In this document: positions 8,577 through 17,822 of the stretch, piece by piece
Numbering within the stretch: position 1 is the stretch's first letter
How the letters are laid out: each line of letters starts with the position of its first letter
NCBI RefSeq assembly: GCF_041435215.1
Contig: NZ_CP108394.1
Location: 10,540,001 to 10,604,000, forward strand
DNA from: Streptomyces sp. NBC_01314
GTDB taxonomy: Bacteria; Actinomycetota; Actinomycetes; Streptomycetales; Streptomycetaceae
DNA length: 64,000 bases
Direction of reading: 5' to 3'
The notes under the pieces: generated by a model
What the model saw: only the letters and a program-made list of their open reading frames with translations
Databases searched by the model: none
Told to the model about the DNA's origin: nothing
Made by a program: the position numbers and the translations under genes

Positions 8577-8910
8577 GTGAGCGATATCCTGTCGGAGTCG
8601 GTGGAGGCGCGGCCGTGGCGTCCGGAGGTCGGCCTCACCCGTGGTGTGGTCGTGGCCGCCGGGAGGCAGGCCGACGTCCTGGGTGTGGTCGCGGGGTGCG
8701 TGGCGGTGGTCGCCGGTGCGGGCTCGGCAGGACTGGCCGGACGGCCGTACGGCGTATCAGGTGCTCATCGACTTCGACGGGTCGACGGCCGTCATGGCCC
8801 GTACTTACTGGTGGCCGCACCCGGGGCTCGTGGTGGCTCACCGCAGCTCGGTGCAGCCGTCGACCGGTCAGGGGTGGCAGGAACCATCGGTCACCTCTGC
8901 GCGGACTGCC
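8577..8910 (+). pseudogene. Possible frameshifted remnant of a hypothetical gene
   Basis: Two adjacent frames look protein-like in succession: about 8586-8690 (VEARPWRPEVGLTRGVVVAA) and then, one frame over, about 8700-8860 (RARQDWPDGRTAYQVLIDFD followed by MARTYWWPHPGL). Together they suggest one small gene broken by a shift near 8695. No family is recognised and no function can be given. Confidence 0.35.
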
Positions 8911-9460
8911 GCGCGTCGTCCATTGCCTGGGCGAACTCCGCGTCACGGCGTCGGCGCTGGTAGATCGCCACGGTAGTGATCGCGGCGGCCTTCACCGTGG
9001 CGCCGGGCTTGCGCAACTCGTCGAGGAACCGGGCCACGCGTCCGGGGTGAGCCGTACCTGACGGGTGCTGCTGTAGGGGGCGGCAGCCTCGCTGACCGCT
9101 GTGCAGGCGTGCGCGTATGCCGGGTCTCTGCCCCGCCATGCTCTGACATGGCCGCTGCCCATGATCTGCTCAGCCAGGGTCGGGGATGCGCCCAGGGCGA
9201 GGAGTCGCAGGTACTCGGCGCGGGCAATGCGCGCGTGTTCGGCGTCCGCCTCCGGGGCGCGGCCCGCTAGCGCGATCACGAGACGGGTGTCCGTGCGGGC
9301 CGTCGCCCACACGGCGGCCACGTCGAGCCGCAGTTCGCCGGCCGCCTCGTCCAGCGGCCGGCCGTGCCGTAGCGCGGTGATCAGCCGGGCTGACTGCCTG
9401 GCGGTGAGTCGGGCGGGACTGGTCAGAACCCTACGAGCGACCGCAGTCGACCATGGGGCC
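8891..9460 (-). pseudogene. Remnant of a helical HTH-type protein, frameshifted
   Basis: Frame 1 (9460 to about 9040) reads LTARQSARLITALRHGRPLD, then ARIARAEYLRLLALGASPT and YAHACTAVSEAAAPYSSTRQ. Near 9035 the reading moves to another frame, which finishes FLDELRKPGATVKAAAITTV and YQRRRRDAEFAQAMDDARQ before a stop at 8891. The final segment resembles a second small helix-turn-helix of the kind seen in terminase-small-subunit-like or transposon-borne actinomycete proteins (weak inference). No start codon fits, so the 5' end is probably missing. Confidence 0.5.
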
Positions 9461-9530
9461 CGGAGACGACGGTGCCCCGCCCGGTTCCCGTGTGGGGCGT
9501 CCGGCGGGGCACTGCCGTGTCCGGCAACCT

Positions 9531-9797
9531 TCAGTTCTGGTCCACCTGTTGTACGAGGTCGGACGGGTCGGTGTTGGCTCCGCAGAGGACCACGACGACC
9601 TTTTCGCCGCTGCCGGGCCGGTAGCTGTGGCCCGTCTGCCCGCCAGGCGTCGCCGTGTCCCACTGGGTGGTGTGCTGGTCCGGGCCGAGCAGGGCGGCCA
9701 GGGCGGTGGCGGCGCCGTGCTCGACGGCCACCCGGCGGTGGTCCCACAGTGCCTGGCGGGCGCGGACGATCTGGTGGTCCGTCAAGCCACGAAGTAC
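9531..9797 (-). pseudogene. Threonine/serine dehydratase, C-terminal remnant
   Basis: Reading down from about 9797 gives LTDHQIVRARQALWDHRRVA, then VEHGAATALAALL and finally EKVVVVLCGANTDPSDL before the stop at 9531. This is the end of the fold-type II PLP-dependent threonine ammonia-lyase family, where the GAATALAAL helix and the VVxLCGANTDP strand are conserved. The PLP-lysine half is missing, so it cannot be active. At about 9800 it meets the tail of a WD40 protein on the other strand. Confidence 0.65.
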
Positions 9798-9799
9798 TG

Positions 9800-10015
9800 C
9801 TGGAGTACTTGTGGCGTTCAGCCCGGACGGACGGACGGACCCTGGCCACCAGCACAGGTGGCTCCATCGGGCTGCGAAAGGTTGATCTGCCCGCCCCGGC
9901 CTCCGCGCTACGCACCATTTGCGAGGCCATCGACACCACACTCACCCCTCTGGAACAGTCCCGCTACCTCCACGACCAGTCCACTGAAACCGGCTGCCGG
10001 CCAGCCGCGCGATAG
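9800..10015 (+). pseudogene. WD40-repeat protein, C-terminal remnant
   Basis: From about 9811 VAFSPDGRT is readable, the most characteristic WD40 strand; after a one-base shift LATSTGGSIGL and the tail ALRTICEAIDTTLTPLEQ follow, ending at 10015. The last segment matches the usual end of long Streptomyces WD40 proteins (a Cys-containing helix followed by LTPxQW-like text). Only one propeller blade remains, so this is a fragment. Confidence 0.5.
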
Positions 10016-10158
10016 GACCTCACTGACGGGCGGGCAATGGGCCGACTGCAGGCAAGGCCGGAGCAGCGCGGTGGAAGCAGGCAGATGTCCCCGCTCCGGA
10101 ACAGATCCTCGGGAAGGACATCGGCGTCCTGCGCGTGCTCTGAAGCGGCATCTGACTC

Positions 10159-11099
10159 CTACCTGGCGGTCCAAAGACCGAGGTCGTTGCTGTTGGAGTC
10201 GGCTGCTTGCCGCAGCGCGTCGGTGGAGCCGAGCAGGGAGTGCGGCAGATAGCCGGAGCGGACCCTCAGCTCCCACCCGTGGACCTGGACCGCGAGAGTG
10301 GCCAGCGCCAGCGCTCCCACCGGCAGAAGGGTCCGGGGGCAACGTCGGCTCCCATGCTCTCCCGGTAATCGATGAGCCGGGCCACGAGCGCCTGCTCGAA
10401 GGCATGCTGGTCGTCGTCGAGGAGTACGCGAAGAAGGCGCTGGTCCGCTGTCAGGGTGCCGGCTGCGTCCAGGTGCCGGGCGGTCTCGGCGCGCTCGGCA
10501 GCATCCGGCTTGCGCAGGGGCACGGTGGGCCAGTCGCGGGGCAGATGCCCGTCTGTGTCCGTCAGGTAGCAGCACAGCGCGTCCATTGCCGCAACGTCGG
10601 CCGGATCCGACACCGAGTCCAAGTCCGAGTACGGAACCCCCTTGCGGATGGTGGGCGCGAAGTCGCCCCGCAGCATCAGGCCGATCACCCGCTGCCACTC
10701 CCACACCAGGCCGCTCACCACGCACATCTCAAAGGTGTCGATCCATGTTGCGGCCGTGGGGGCCTCTTTGGCGATGTAGCGGAACTCGAGGTCCTCGCTG
10801 CTGAGCCGTTGGCCGATGAGCGGGAAGAGGATCTCTTGGTCGCCGTTTGGGTAACAGCCGACGCTCAGGACCCCCAGGGAGGACTCCGCCGCGGTCCGCA
10901 GTGCCGTACGCGACTCCTCATCCAGCGGTCGGTCCTCCAGGGTGCGTGCGGCGACGTGGTCGAGGAGCTCATCACGCATCTCCAGCATCTCCTTCAGAGA
11001 GCCGTCGCCGTAGCGCATCCAGTGCCACCGGCCGTGGATCCGCCCCTCGATGTCGTCGAGCGCCTGGGTCATATGGTCTCCGCCGACCTCATGACACAT
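10159..11099 (-). pseudogene. Imm49-family immunity protein, frameshifted near its C-terminus
   Basis: From ATG 11099 (or 11072, MTQALDDIEGRI) the protein runs about 250 residues through SSLGVLSVGCYPNGDQEILF, IDTFEMCVVSGLVWEWQRVI and AFEQALVARLIDYRES. Near 10345 the sense moves one frame and continues RTLLPVGALALATLAVQVHG, then WELRVRSGYLP, to the stop at 10159. This tail is what I associate with the immunity 49 family, antidotes to secreted polymorphic toxins. No toxin gene is next to it. As read it is a pseudogene, but a single-base sequencing error would restore about 310 residues. Confidence 0.6.
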
Positions 11100-11310
11100 C
11101 ACTTCCCGCACAGCAGCCGTCCTCTCATGATCTTCCGACCGGGCGCGGCACGCTATCAGCGGGCTCGGACATCGGCCCCGCTTTCGGCTGGAGCCACCGG
11201 CCTCGACGCGGGGCACCGAGCAAGACCGTGGAGTGAGAGTGAACCGCTCCGGGATCGGTGAACCGCTCCGGACTGCCCCGGAGCGGTTCGGTGGGCGGTG
11301 GCCGCATGCG

Positions 11311-12829
11311 TCAGCGCCACGGTTCGCCCCAGTCGACACCTTCGCGCAACTCTCGCTTGAGCAGCTTCCCGCCGGCGTTGCGTGGCAGCGGTTCACGACG
11401 CACCGAGACGTACTGCGGCACCTTGTAGTCGGCGATCCGCTCGGCCACCCCGCTGATCACTGCCGCGACATCGAAGTCGTCACCGGCCAGGACTATCACC
11501 GCGCCGACCTTCTCTCCCATCACTTCGTCAGGGACTCCGATCACGGCGGCATCGAGTACGCCGGGAGTTTCGATGAGCGCCGCCTCGACCTCGACGCTGG
11601 AGACGTTCTCCCCTCCGCGATTGATCAGGTCCTTGACCCGGTCCACGATGCGCAATCGGCCGGCCGGGTCGACCGTGACCACGTCCCCGGTACGAAACCA
11701 GCCGTCGACAAGCGCGGGAGTGACCGCATCCCAGTAGCCCGTGAGCACATTCGGGCCACCGGACCAGCAGTTCCCCGTGGTCCGGTCCGTCGATCTGGTC
11801 CAGCGCGAGGTCGACGACCGGCACCGGGAATCCGATCGAATCGGCGTGCTCGGCGGCGTCGTGGTCGGGCAGTACGCTGATCAGCGAGGCGGTCTCGGTC
11901 ATGCCGAAGCCGTTGAAAACCCGCGCCGAGGTGAACGTCTGCCGCAGGGCCTTCACCAGGCCGACCGCGATGGGCGCACCGCCGTATCCGATCAGCGTCA
12001 CACCGCTCACGTCGGTGGGGTGCTCGGAGAGCCGTCGCAGCAGCAGGTTATAGACGGCGGGCACCGTCACCACGAAGGAGATCCGCTCCTCCGCCAGGGT
12101 CGCCAGCGCCCTGTCCAGGTTCAGCTCCGGGAGGATCACCGACGTCCCACCCAGGTAGGCGGCCGTGATCAGCTGGGAGTTGCAGCCTGTCACGTGGAAC
12201 AGGGGAACCGAGATCAGCGTGCGCAGCCCGGCCCCGCCTTCGATGCCGAGTGTCCGCGTCATCGTCTCGGCGTTGCTGAGGAAGGCCCGGTGGGTCGTCG
12301 GCACCCCCTTGGGGTGGCCGGTCGTTCCGGATGTGTAGAAGATCGCGGCCACATCGTCGGCGGCCGCCGCGCCCTGCGCGAACGGTTCCCCATCCGGCAG
12401 GGCGATGCCGCAGCCGAGCACGACGTGGGCGCCCGAGTCGGCGACGACGTAATCGACCTCCTGCTCGGAGAACCGGGTGTTGATCGCCACCGGAATGGCG
12501 CCGGCCAGGATCGAGCCCCAGAATCCCAGGACCCATTCCACTCCGGCGGGCTGGCGCAGGGCGACCCGGTCTCCCGGCTTCACGCCCGCGGCGACCAGCC
12601 CACCGGCCACCCGAGAGGCACGCTCCAACAGCGTCACGTAGTCGAGTCGTGGTCCGTCGACTTCGACCACGGCCTCTACGCGCGGGGTGCGCGCAGCATG
12701 GGAGGTGATCACGTCCACCAAGGTCGCCGGCAGATCGTCGTACGTCCGCAGGCCGCTCGCGTCCCGGTGGGTGCCTTCGAGCCCGAACGGATTCTCGGCG
12801 GTCCTGCGCAGTTCTCGGATCGGGCTCAT
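11311..12829 (-). pseudogene. Acyl-CoA synthetase (AMP-forming, FadD-like), broken by one extra base
   Basis: An ANL-superfamily ligase that activates a carboxylic acid with ATP and CoA. The first part (12829 to about 11760) has the P-loop IFYTSGTTGHPKGVPTTH and the A5 motif FNGFGMTETA. The second part (11748 to 11311) has A7 GWFRTGD, A8 RVKDLINRGGENVSSVEVE and the catalytic Lys near the end (RNAGGKLLKREL). They are joined by LLVR-GPNVLTGYW if the single A at 11758 on the plus strand is removed. Without it the frame ends early. All motifs are otherwise intact, so the break is recent or a sequencing error. It follows an alpha/beta hydrolase gene on the same strand, probably as one operon for acid activation. 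Confidence 0.85.
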
Positions 12830-12938
12830 CAGACCTGCCTTTCTGACAGATGGCGGACCAGGTTGTGAACCAGCACGGTGGCCACGGTGGCTCAGTTCCT
12901 GACCTGGTGTCCGACAAAGGGGACGGTGCCCCGACGGA

Positions 12939-13748
12939 TCAGCTCAGAGAGACACTTGATCCAGCGAAGTGCCGCGCGAGGTGTTCGGCTACGACGTCGG
13001 TCTGCTCCACGGCGACCGAGTGGCCGGCGCCCTCGACGGTCACCTCGGTGCCGCCGGTGGCGGCGGCGATGTTCACACCCGAAATCGGCTGGGGGTAGGC
13101 GTGGTCCTCGCTGCCGGCGATGGCCAGTACAGGCACTTGGCAGCCGGCGAGCTCCTCGACCATGCGGGAGCGGTGGATGACACCGTAGGCGCTGTCGCCG
13201 ATCGTTGGCCCCAGTCGCGCCATGAACTCTCGCCATGGTGCGCACAGCTCGGGCCGCGTCGCGAGGCTGGTGTCACCGAACATGATGTGCATCAACGTGT
13301 CGACGATCTGCTCCGCCCCGTGGGCGGTCAAGTGGTCGGCCAGTGGGGCGAACTGCGCCAGTTGGTGTTCCTCCTCCGCCGACGCGCCGAGCGTGGTGAC
13401 CGACAGCAGGAGGTCAGGACGGCGCGCGGCCAGCCGGAGGGCGATGAACCCGCCCAGCGAATTGCCCACGAAGTGGCACTTTCCCAGTCCGAGGTGCTCG
13501 ATCAACGCCGCGGCGTCCTCGGTGAGGGTGTCCATGTCCAGTTCCCCGCGTGCGGCGGGGGCGCTGCCGCCCTGGTTGCGGTGGTCGTAGGCGATGACCC
13601 GGAAACCCTCACGCGTGAAATGGGCCAGGTGGCCGTCGAACATACTGTGGTCGAAGAACAGAGAGTGACTGAATACGATCGGGGTACCTTCGCGGGGCCC
13701 CTCGTCGATGTAGGCAAGTGTCGTGCCGTTCACGGCGGCGCTGCGCAT
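12939..13748 (-). CDS. Alpha/beta hydrolase (3-oxoadipate enol-lactonase-like)
   Basis: A 269-residue single-domain hydrolase. ATG 13748 is preceded by GGGAGG at a good distance; the longer frame reading from 14048 is discarded because it crosses the AraC gene. The nucleophile elbow is GNSLGG, the acid lies in IAGSEDHAYP and the base in EGAGHSVAV. The Tyr-Asp-His-Arg strand (VIAYDHRNQGGS) is typical of lactonases and C-C hydrolases. The acyl-CoA ligase follows 109 bases downstream, and an AraC regulator is divergent, suggesting a small catabolic unit acting on an ester, lactone or ring-fission product (inference). Confidence 0.88.
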   Translation of the reverse strand: MRSAAVNGTTLAYIDEGPREGTPIVFSHSLFFDHSMFDGHLAHFTREGFRVIAYDHRNQGGSAPAARGELDMDTLTEDAAALIEHLGLGKCHFVGNSLGGFIALRLAARRPDLLLSVTTLGASAEEEHQLAQFAPLADHLTAHGAEQIVDTLMHIMFGDTSLATRPELCAPWREFMARLGPTIGDSAYGVIHRSRMVEELAGCQVPVLAIAGSEDHAYPQPISGVNIAAATGGTEVTVEGAGHSVAVEQTDVVAEHLARHFAGSSVSLS

Positions 13749-13871
13749 GAGACCTCCCTGGTGTGCGGCGCGGATCGCTACACTGCCCTGACCGTAGGCG
13801 CGTGCTTGGTGCCCGTTCCCCCTGATTCGCGCACTGCACGCACGGAAACGCGCACGCCGGGCGGAGCTGTC

Positions 13872-14807
13872 ATGTCGCTTGCCGAAACATATCTCGTGGA
13901 GAAGACGGACACCGCCGTGCTGTCGGCGGGCGAGCCCGCGGACTTCTGGGCCGAGCACGTCTGCCGAAACCACGGCACCCTGACCTTCCGCTTCGCCGCT
14001 CCGGCCACGTTCCAGGGTGGCACGATTCTGCAGCGCTACGGCGGGCACCAGCTGATCGACTTCTGGTCCGACGGCATCGTCTACGCGCGGTCACCCAAGG
14101 ACGTCCGCAGCGACGGTGACGAGAGTGTGCGGCTGCTCGTGCCGGCTGTCGGCACGCTGGAGCTGAGCCAGGACGGAGTCAGCAGGCGGATCAGGCCGGG
14201 ACAGGCCGGGTTGGTGACGAAGGCCCGTCCGTTCGATCTCGTGCACAGCGGGCGGGCGCGGGCGTGGGTGATGAACCTGCCCGCAGGAGCTCTCCCTCAG
14301 GTCGAGGGCACCGGCTGCGTGCTGCTCGACTTCGGACAAGGCCTGGGGTCTGTGGTCGGCAACATGATCGCTCAACTCGGGGCGCAGCGCCGGGCGGTGG
14401 ACGGGACCGCGTTCACCTCGGTGTCCGACACCATCATCGAGTTGCTGGCACTGTGCCTGCGTCCCCGGCCCGAGCTGCCCGACACGCTGGCAGCCGTGGA
14501 CGCCGCCGTCCGTGACTACGTCCGCCGGCACGCCGCCAACCCCGAACTGGACCCGGCCGCGATCGCGCGGGCCCTTGGCTGGTCGCTTCGACAAGTCCAG
14601 CTCGCCCTCCAGCGCAGCGGCACGTCGGCGGCCGGGCTGCTGCGCGCAACGCGGCTCGACATGGCGCGCCGACTGCTCCGCGAGGCCCCAGCCGGCCGAA
14701 CGATCGCCGACATCGCACACGCAAGCGGCTTCCGCTCGCTGAGTGCCTTCGGAGTATCTTTCAAGGCACGGTTCGGGGTGACCCCGCAGGACGCCCGGGG
14801 CCGATGA
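13872..14807 (+). CDS. AraC-family transcriptional regulator
   Basis: A 311-residue regulator. ATG 13872 follows GGAG; the much longer open frame upstream is a shadow of the hydrolase gene. The N-terminal ~180 residues form an AraC-binding-like cupin (HVCRNHGTLTFRF, LIDFWSDGIVY). The C-terminal ~105 residues carry the two HTH motifs: NPELDPAAIARALGWSLRQV and RTIADIAHASGFRSLSAFGV, ending FKARFGVTPQDAR, a textbook AraC end. Only 123 bases separate it from the divergent hydrolase gene, so it probably controls that gene and the ligase behind it. Confidence 0.92.
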   Translation: MSLAETYLVEKTDTAVLSAGEPADFWAEHVCRNHGTLTFRFAAPATFQGGTILQRYGGHQLIDFWSDGIVYARSPKDVRSDGDESVRLLVPAVGTLELSQDGVSRRIRPGQAGLVTKARPFDLVHSGRARAWVMNLPAGALPQVEGTGCVLLDFGQGLGSVVGNMIAQLGAQRRAVDGTAFTSVSDTIIELLALCLRPRPELPDTLAAVDAAVRDYVRRHAANPELDPAAIARALGWSLRQVQLALQRSGTSAAGLLRATRLDMARRLLREAPAGRTIADIAHASGFRSLSAFGVSFKARFGVTPQDARGR

Positions 14808-14905
14808 GCAGCGGGCGGCGTGGTCAGTGACTTGGCGGACCACGGGTGGCGGGCCTCCGGCTCGCGAAGGTCAACCAGCCACTGGCTGCAGCGTCGAGGC
14901 CACAC

Positions 14906-15085
14906 CGCCACACGCGAACTCCGGGTCGGATGCCGAGCGTTCGATGCCCTCCAAGGCGATGAATCCGTAGGTCGCCTTGTCGTGATCACCGGTCGACCAG
15001 ACGCCGTGCGCGACCCGCACAACCCGGACGTGATCACCCTGTGGCGCGTGGACGACGGCGAGCTTTACCCGTGCCCCTACGGCAG
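14906..15085 (+). pseudogene. Possible gene remnant of unknown family
   Basis: A protein-like stretch (ELRVGCRAFDALQGDESV, then VVITGRPDAVRDPHNPDVIT and LWRVDDGELYPC) lies between the AraC gene and an IS3 remnant. Codon-position G+C fits coding sequence, but neither end is defined and I recognise no family. Confidence 0.3.
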
Positions 15086-15132
15086 CGCTGGGCGCCCTAC
15101 CCGCCCAAGGCCGACCCTCGCGAGCTGCTGGT

Positions 15133-15243
15133 GAAAACGAGGAGCTCGCACGGCTGCGGCGGGAGAACGCGCAGCTGAAGAAGGACAACAAGGAGCTGGC
15201 CTTGGAGCGTGATGTACTCAAACGTTGCATGGTCTTGTGGGTG
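15133..15243 (+). pseudogene. IS3-family OrfA, C-terminal remnant
   Basis: ENEELARLRRENAQLKKDNK, then ELALERDVLKRCMVLWVK, is the leucine-zipper tail of IS3-family OrfA proteins. The HTH half and OrfB are missing, and the IS982 remnant begins immediately after. Confidence 0.75.
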
Positions 15244-15249
15244 AAGCCG

Positions 15250-16122
15250 CGACCCGCAGCGAGCTGAAGCGGGTGGAGGCTTCACCGGTCGCGGCGATGC
15301 GCCGCAGGTCCTCGCCGACCGGCTCGCCCGGCGCCTGGACGATCAGATGCGGCAGGGTCGGCCGATTGGTGTCGTTGACCGATTCGATCAGCTGCCGCAC
15401 CGCCTTGAGCGGGGCTCGGCGGGGTGTGGGGTGCCGCGGTTGCGGTGAAGGGTCGCAGCAGGCTGATGCTGCGGGCGGCGAGGAAGCGGTCGGGTTCGGT
15501 GGCGATGTAGCCCTTGTCGGCCAGGATGAGCAAGCCCGCCGGGCGGATGAGCAAGCCCGCCGGGCGGATGCCAGGTGCGGTTCATGGTCGATCAGGGCGG
15601 CCAGCACCTGCCGCTCGTCGATCTCGGGGCGGCCAGAGCCCGGGCGACCGGCAGACCGGCCGGGGTGCACACCAGGTTCAGCTTCAGGCCCCAGTAGAAG
15701 CGCGAGTGGGAACGGCAATAGCCGTAGTTCGCCCAGCCGGCCAGGTCGGAGGGTTTGACGGTCTCATGCGATCGGGCGTATTCGACCGGCGTGGAGTCCA
15801 CGATCCACAGCGGGTCCAGCCACAGGCCGGTGTCCGCCGCCGAGGACCGGATGGCCCGCTTGGCCAAGCCCAACGCGGCCCGCAGACGCTTGTTGTAGGC
15901 AGGCCGCTGGGGCAGGTGGGGGAGCAGTCCGTGCAGGTGGGTATGGGCGAAGCGCAGCCGGCGAGCCTCGCAGTGGAAGCCCAGCATGGCCTGGGCCACG
16001 GTCAGGGTGACCAGTTGCGCGTCCGTCAGCCGGGGTGGCCGACCACGCCACCGCGAGGTCTTCGAGCGGTCGTCGATGTGGACGTGCAGTGCCGTCGAGA
16101 CGGTGTCTAACTCGGTTGTCAC
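15250..16122 (-). pseudogene. IS982-family transposase, decayed
   Basis: Starts at GTG 16122 (VTTELDTVSTALHVHIDD). It continues with RPPRLTDAQLVTLTVAQAML, the VDSTPVE that holds the first catalytic Asp, LAGWANYGYCRSHSRFYWGL and LVCTPAGLPVARALA. Beyond about 15640 it breaks into other frames: EIDERQVLAALIDHE, then ILADKGYIATEPDRF with the second Asp region. At least two shifts and a 21-bp tandem duplication interrupt it, so no full transposase can be made. Confidence 0.75.
15524..15565. repeat. 21-bp perfect tandem duplication inside the IS982 remnant
   Basis: The 21 bases starting GGATGAGCAAGC and ending CCGGGC occur twice head to tail (15524-15544 and 15545-15565), where the intact transposase would have one copy before ILADKGY. 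Confidence 0.85.
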
Positions 16123-16250
16123 AACTGGACGTTGGACACCGCCTCCGTCTGGGAACCCCACGTTCGGGACTGCTCGTCTCCAGGTGTTCCGTCCGGGGAG
16201 GTCGTGGCCGGGTGAGCCGGGGATCGACTGAGGGATCTTGAACAGGTGAG

Positions 16251-16299
16251 GGTCTCCGGTTCGGTGTGGATTGCTACGTCTACACCGAACCGGAAGACC
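16251..16299. repeat. Strong inverted repeat between two IS remnants
   Basis: CCGGTTCGGTGT (16256-16267) and ACACCGAACCGG (16282-16293) form a perfect 12-bp stem around a 14-base loop. The stem is extended by GGTCT (16251-16255) pairing with AGACC (16295-16299) after one mismatch. It probably represents a transposon end or two abutting ends; a terminator is less likely because no T run follows. Confidence 0.6.
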
Positions 16300-16324
16300 C
16301 TCGTGGTTTTCAGTCAGCACCCCT

Positions 16325-16440
16325 GCCTGAGACCGGACGCCTCCGCTTGGCGCGCTGTGCAGTCGAGGACGACTGGCCCCTGGGGCCGGCTGCGGAGCGC
16401 TTCCAGGTCTCCCGACCACCGCCCGGCGATGGGCGGACGA
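16325..16440 (+). pseudogene. IS481-family transposase, N-terminal remnant
   Basis: LPETGRLRLARCAVEDDWPL and PAAERFQVSR match the N-terminal HTH of IS481 transposases (usual text RLRLARCVVEDGWPLRRAAE). The frame is cut at about 16440, next to the GlcG/HbpS-like gene; the integrase core is missing. Confidence 0.7.
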
Positions 16441-16443
16441 GAG

Positions 16444-16983
16444 TCAGAGTGCGCTCAGCGCGGCGCGGGCTACCTCGTCGTCCTGGGCCGGGGTGCCTCC
16501 GCCGACGGCGAGGGCGCCGATGAACTGACTGTTCTCGAAGATCGGTCGACCGCCGGCCAGCAGGCTACCGCCGGCGGCGACGAGTGAGGCGATCTGGCCC
16601 GGGTCCTTGATGTTGGAGGCCAGGTCGGCGGTGGCGGTCCGGAAGGTGCGCGCGGTGTGTGCTTTGTGCGGTACCAACTCGGCAGCTGCCGAGCTGTTGT
16701 TGTCCATGCGAAGGGACGCCTTGGCTTCGCCGGCGGAGTCGACGACCACCACATACATGGGAGGAAGCTTGGGGTGGTCCCGCACGTAGCGGACGGCGGC
16801 CTCGGCGAGCCGCTGAGCCTGGGCCAGGCTGATCGTCCGCGTCGCGATCGATCCACCGCTGCCGGTGGCGGCCGAGGCGCTGCCGGCAGCCATCTGGCTG
16901 ACCGCAAGTCCGCCCGCTACCGCCCCCGCTATTCCGAGCATTCCGCGTCTTGTGGCCAGGGTGTTGACGGATTCCTCTGTCAT
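16444..16983 (-). CDS. Secreted GlcG/HbpS-family heme-binding protein
   Basis: A 179-residue exported protein. The N-terminus has a twin Arg (RR at 12-13) and a hydrophobic stretch ending ASA around residue 38, so Tat export is likely. The mature part is one GlcG/HbpS domain: the AQRLAEAAVRYVRDH helix, the MYVVVVDSAGEAKASLRMD strands, the helix DLASNIKDP and the end GGRPIFENSQFIGALAVGGG. Family members such as Streptomyces HbpS bind heme or small molecules outside the cell. It lies downstream of a MarR gene on the same strand; two matching palindromes lie between them, pointing to MarR control. It ends four bases from the IS481 remnant but is full length. Confidence 0.88.
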   Translation of the reverse strand: MTEESVNTLATRRGMLGIAGAVAGGLAVSQMAAGSASAATGSGGSIATRTISLAQAQRLAEAAVRYVRDHPKLPPMYVVVVDSAGEAKASLRMDNNSSAAAELVPHKAHTARTFRTATADLASNIKDPGQIASLVAAGGSLLAGGRPIFENSQFIGALAVGGGTPAQDDEVARAALSAL

Positions 16984-17138
16984 GGCTTGCTCCTACGTCT
17001 CTGTACGGAAGGCTCTTACGGATCTCGGGGTCGTTCTTGGGCGTCCTGCCCGCGTCGACGGGCGGGGTTGTTGCCCGCGCCCATGGATGCCTGGTCCGAC
17101 GGCGGCGATGGCGTGGGGGGCGCCACGCTCTCCCGATC

Positions 17139-17219
17139 ACTTCATGCATGAAGTTATATAGGGGCGTCACTTCATGGCGCAACTGATCCTTCGAAGTAAT
17201 TCACTTCATGCGTGAAGTG
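17139..17219. promoter_or_regulatory. Paired palindromes, probable MarR operator in front of the GlcG/HbpS-like gene
   Basis: ACTTCATGCATGAAGT (17139-17154) is a perfect 16-bp palindrome. CACTTCATGCGTGAAGTG (17202-17219) is the same element with one central mismatch, and a half site CACTTCATG lies near 17169. The sites are 63 bp apart, about six helical turns, and 155-235 bases upstream of the GlcG/HbpS-like start. Confidence 0.7.
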
Positions 17220-17258
17220 CATGTCTCGCGCCTGAACCGGGATGTCACGGCCTCAGGA

Positions 17259-17822
17259 TCAGCGGAACTCGTCGCTGCCCGCCGCCTGCGCGATGCGCCT
17301 CGCGATCTGGGCCATCTGACGCACCTGCGTGGGGGAGAGGCTGTCGAAGATGAGGCCGCGGACCGCGGCGACGTGGCCCGGGGCGCTGACCTCGAGCTTC
17401 GCCGTCCCTGCGTCGGTCAGGGAGGCCAGGGTGTAACGGCCGTCGGTGGGGTCGGGGCGGCGGGTGAGCCAGCCGCGTCGTTCCATGCGGGTCGCGACCT
17501 GCGACAGACGCGGCAGTTGACCCCCGGTGAAGTTGGCCAGCTCGCTCATGCGAAGGGTGCGCTCGGGGGCCCGAGACAGTCCTACGAGGACCTGGTACTC
17601 GAAGTGCGTGAGCCCGGCGTCGCGCTGGAGCTGTCGATCCAGTGCCGCCGGCAGCTTGGCGACCATGCCGGCCAGGGCCATCCAGGCGTGGAGTTCCTCC
17701 TCGTTCAGCCACCGGATCGGCTCCGCGGCCTCGCTGCCCCCTGCCGGCTCGGCTTGCGCGCCGGGGCTGTGTTCGCCGGCGGGTGCGCTGCGGGTCCGCT
17801 TCACAGGGCGGTTCTTGACCAT
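17259..17822 (-). CDS. MarR-family transcriptional regulator
   Basis: A 187-residue winged-helix repressor. About 35 disordered residues precede the core. The core reads LPAALDRQLQRDAGLTHFEY, then RTLRMSELANFTGGQLPRLS as recognition helix and RMERRGWLTRRPDPTDGRYT as wing, the signature of MarR proteins. It usually acts as a dimer that leaves DNA when a phenolic ligand binds. The gene is followed by two palindromes and the GlcG/HbpS-like gene, its likely target. No partner lies upstream. Confidence 0.92.
   Translation of the reverse strand: MVKNRPVKRTRSAPAGEHSPGAQAEPAGGSEAAEPIRWLNEEELHAWMALAGMVAKLPAALDRQLQRDAGLTHFEYQVLVGLSRAPERTLRMSELANFTGGQLPRLSQVATRMERRGWLTRRPDPTDGRYTLASLTDAGTAKLEVSAPGHVAAVRGLIFDSLSPTQVRQMAQIARRIAQAAGSDEFR

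Noticed and set aside
12969..13871. N-terminal extension of the AraC gene by about 300 codons
   Set aside because: It lies antisense to the hydrolase gene and lacks any fold; ATG 13872 with GGAG is the better start.
16251..16299. Inverted repeat as a rho-independent terminator
   Set aside because: No T run and no gene ends just before it; its place between IS482-like and IS481 debris (IS982 and IS481 remnants) favours transposon ends.
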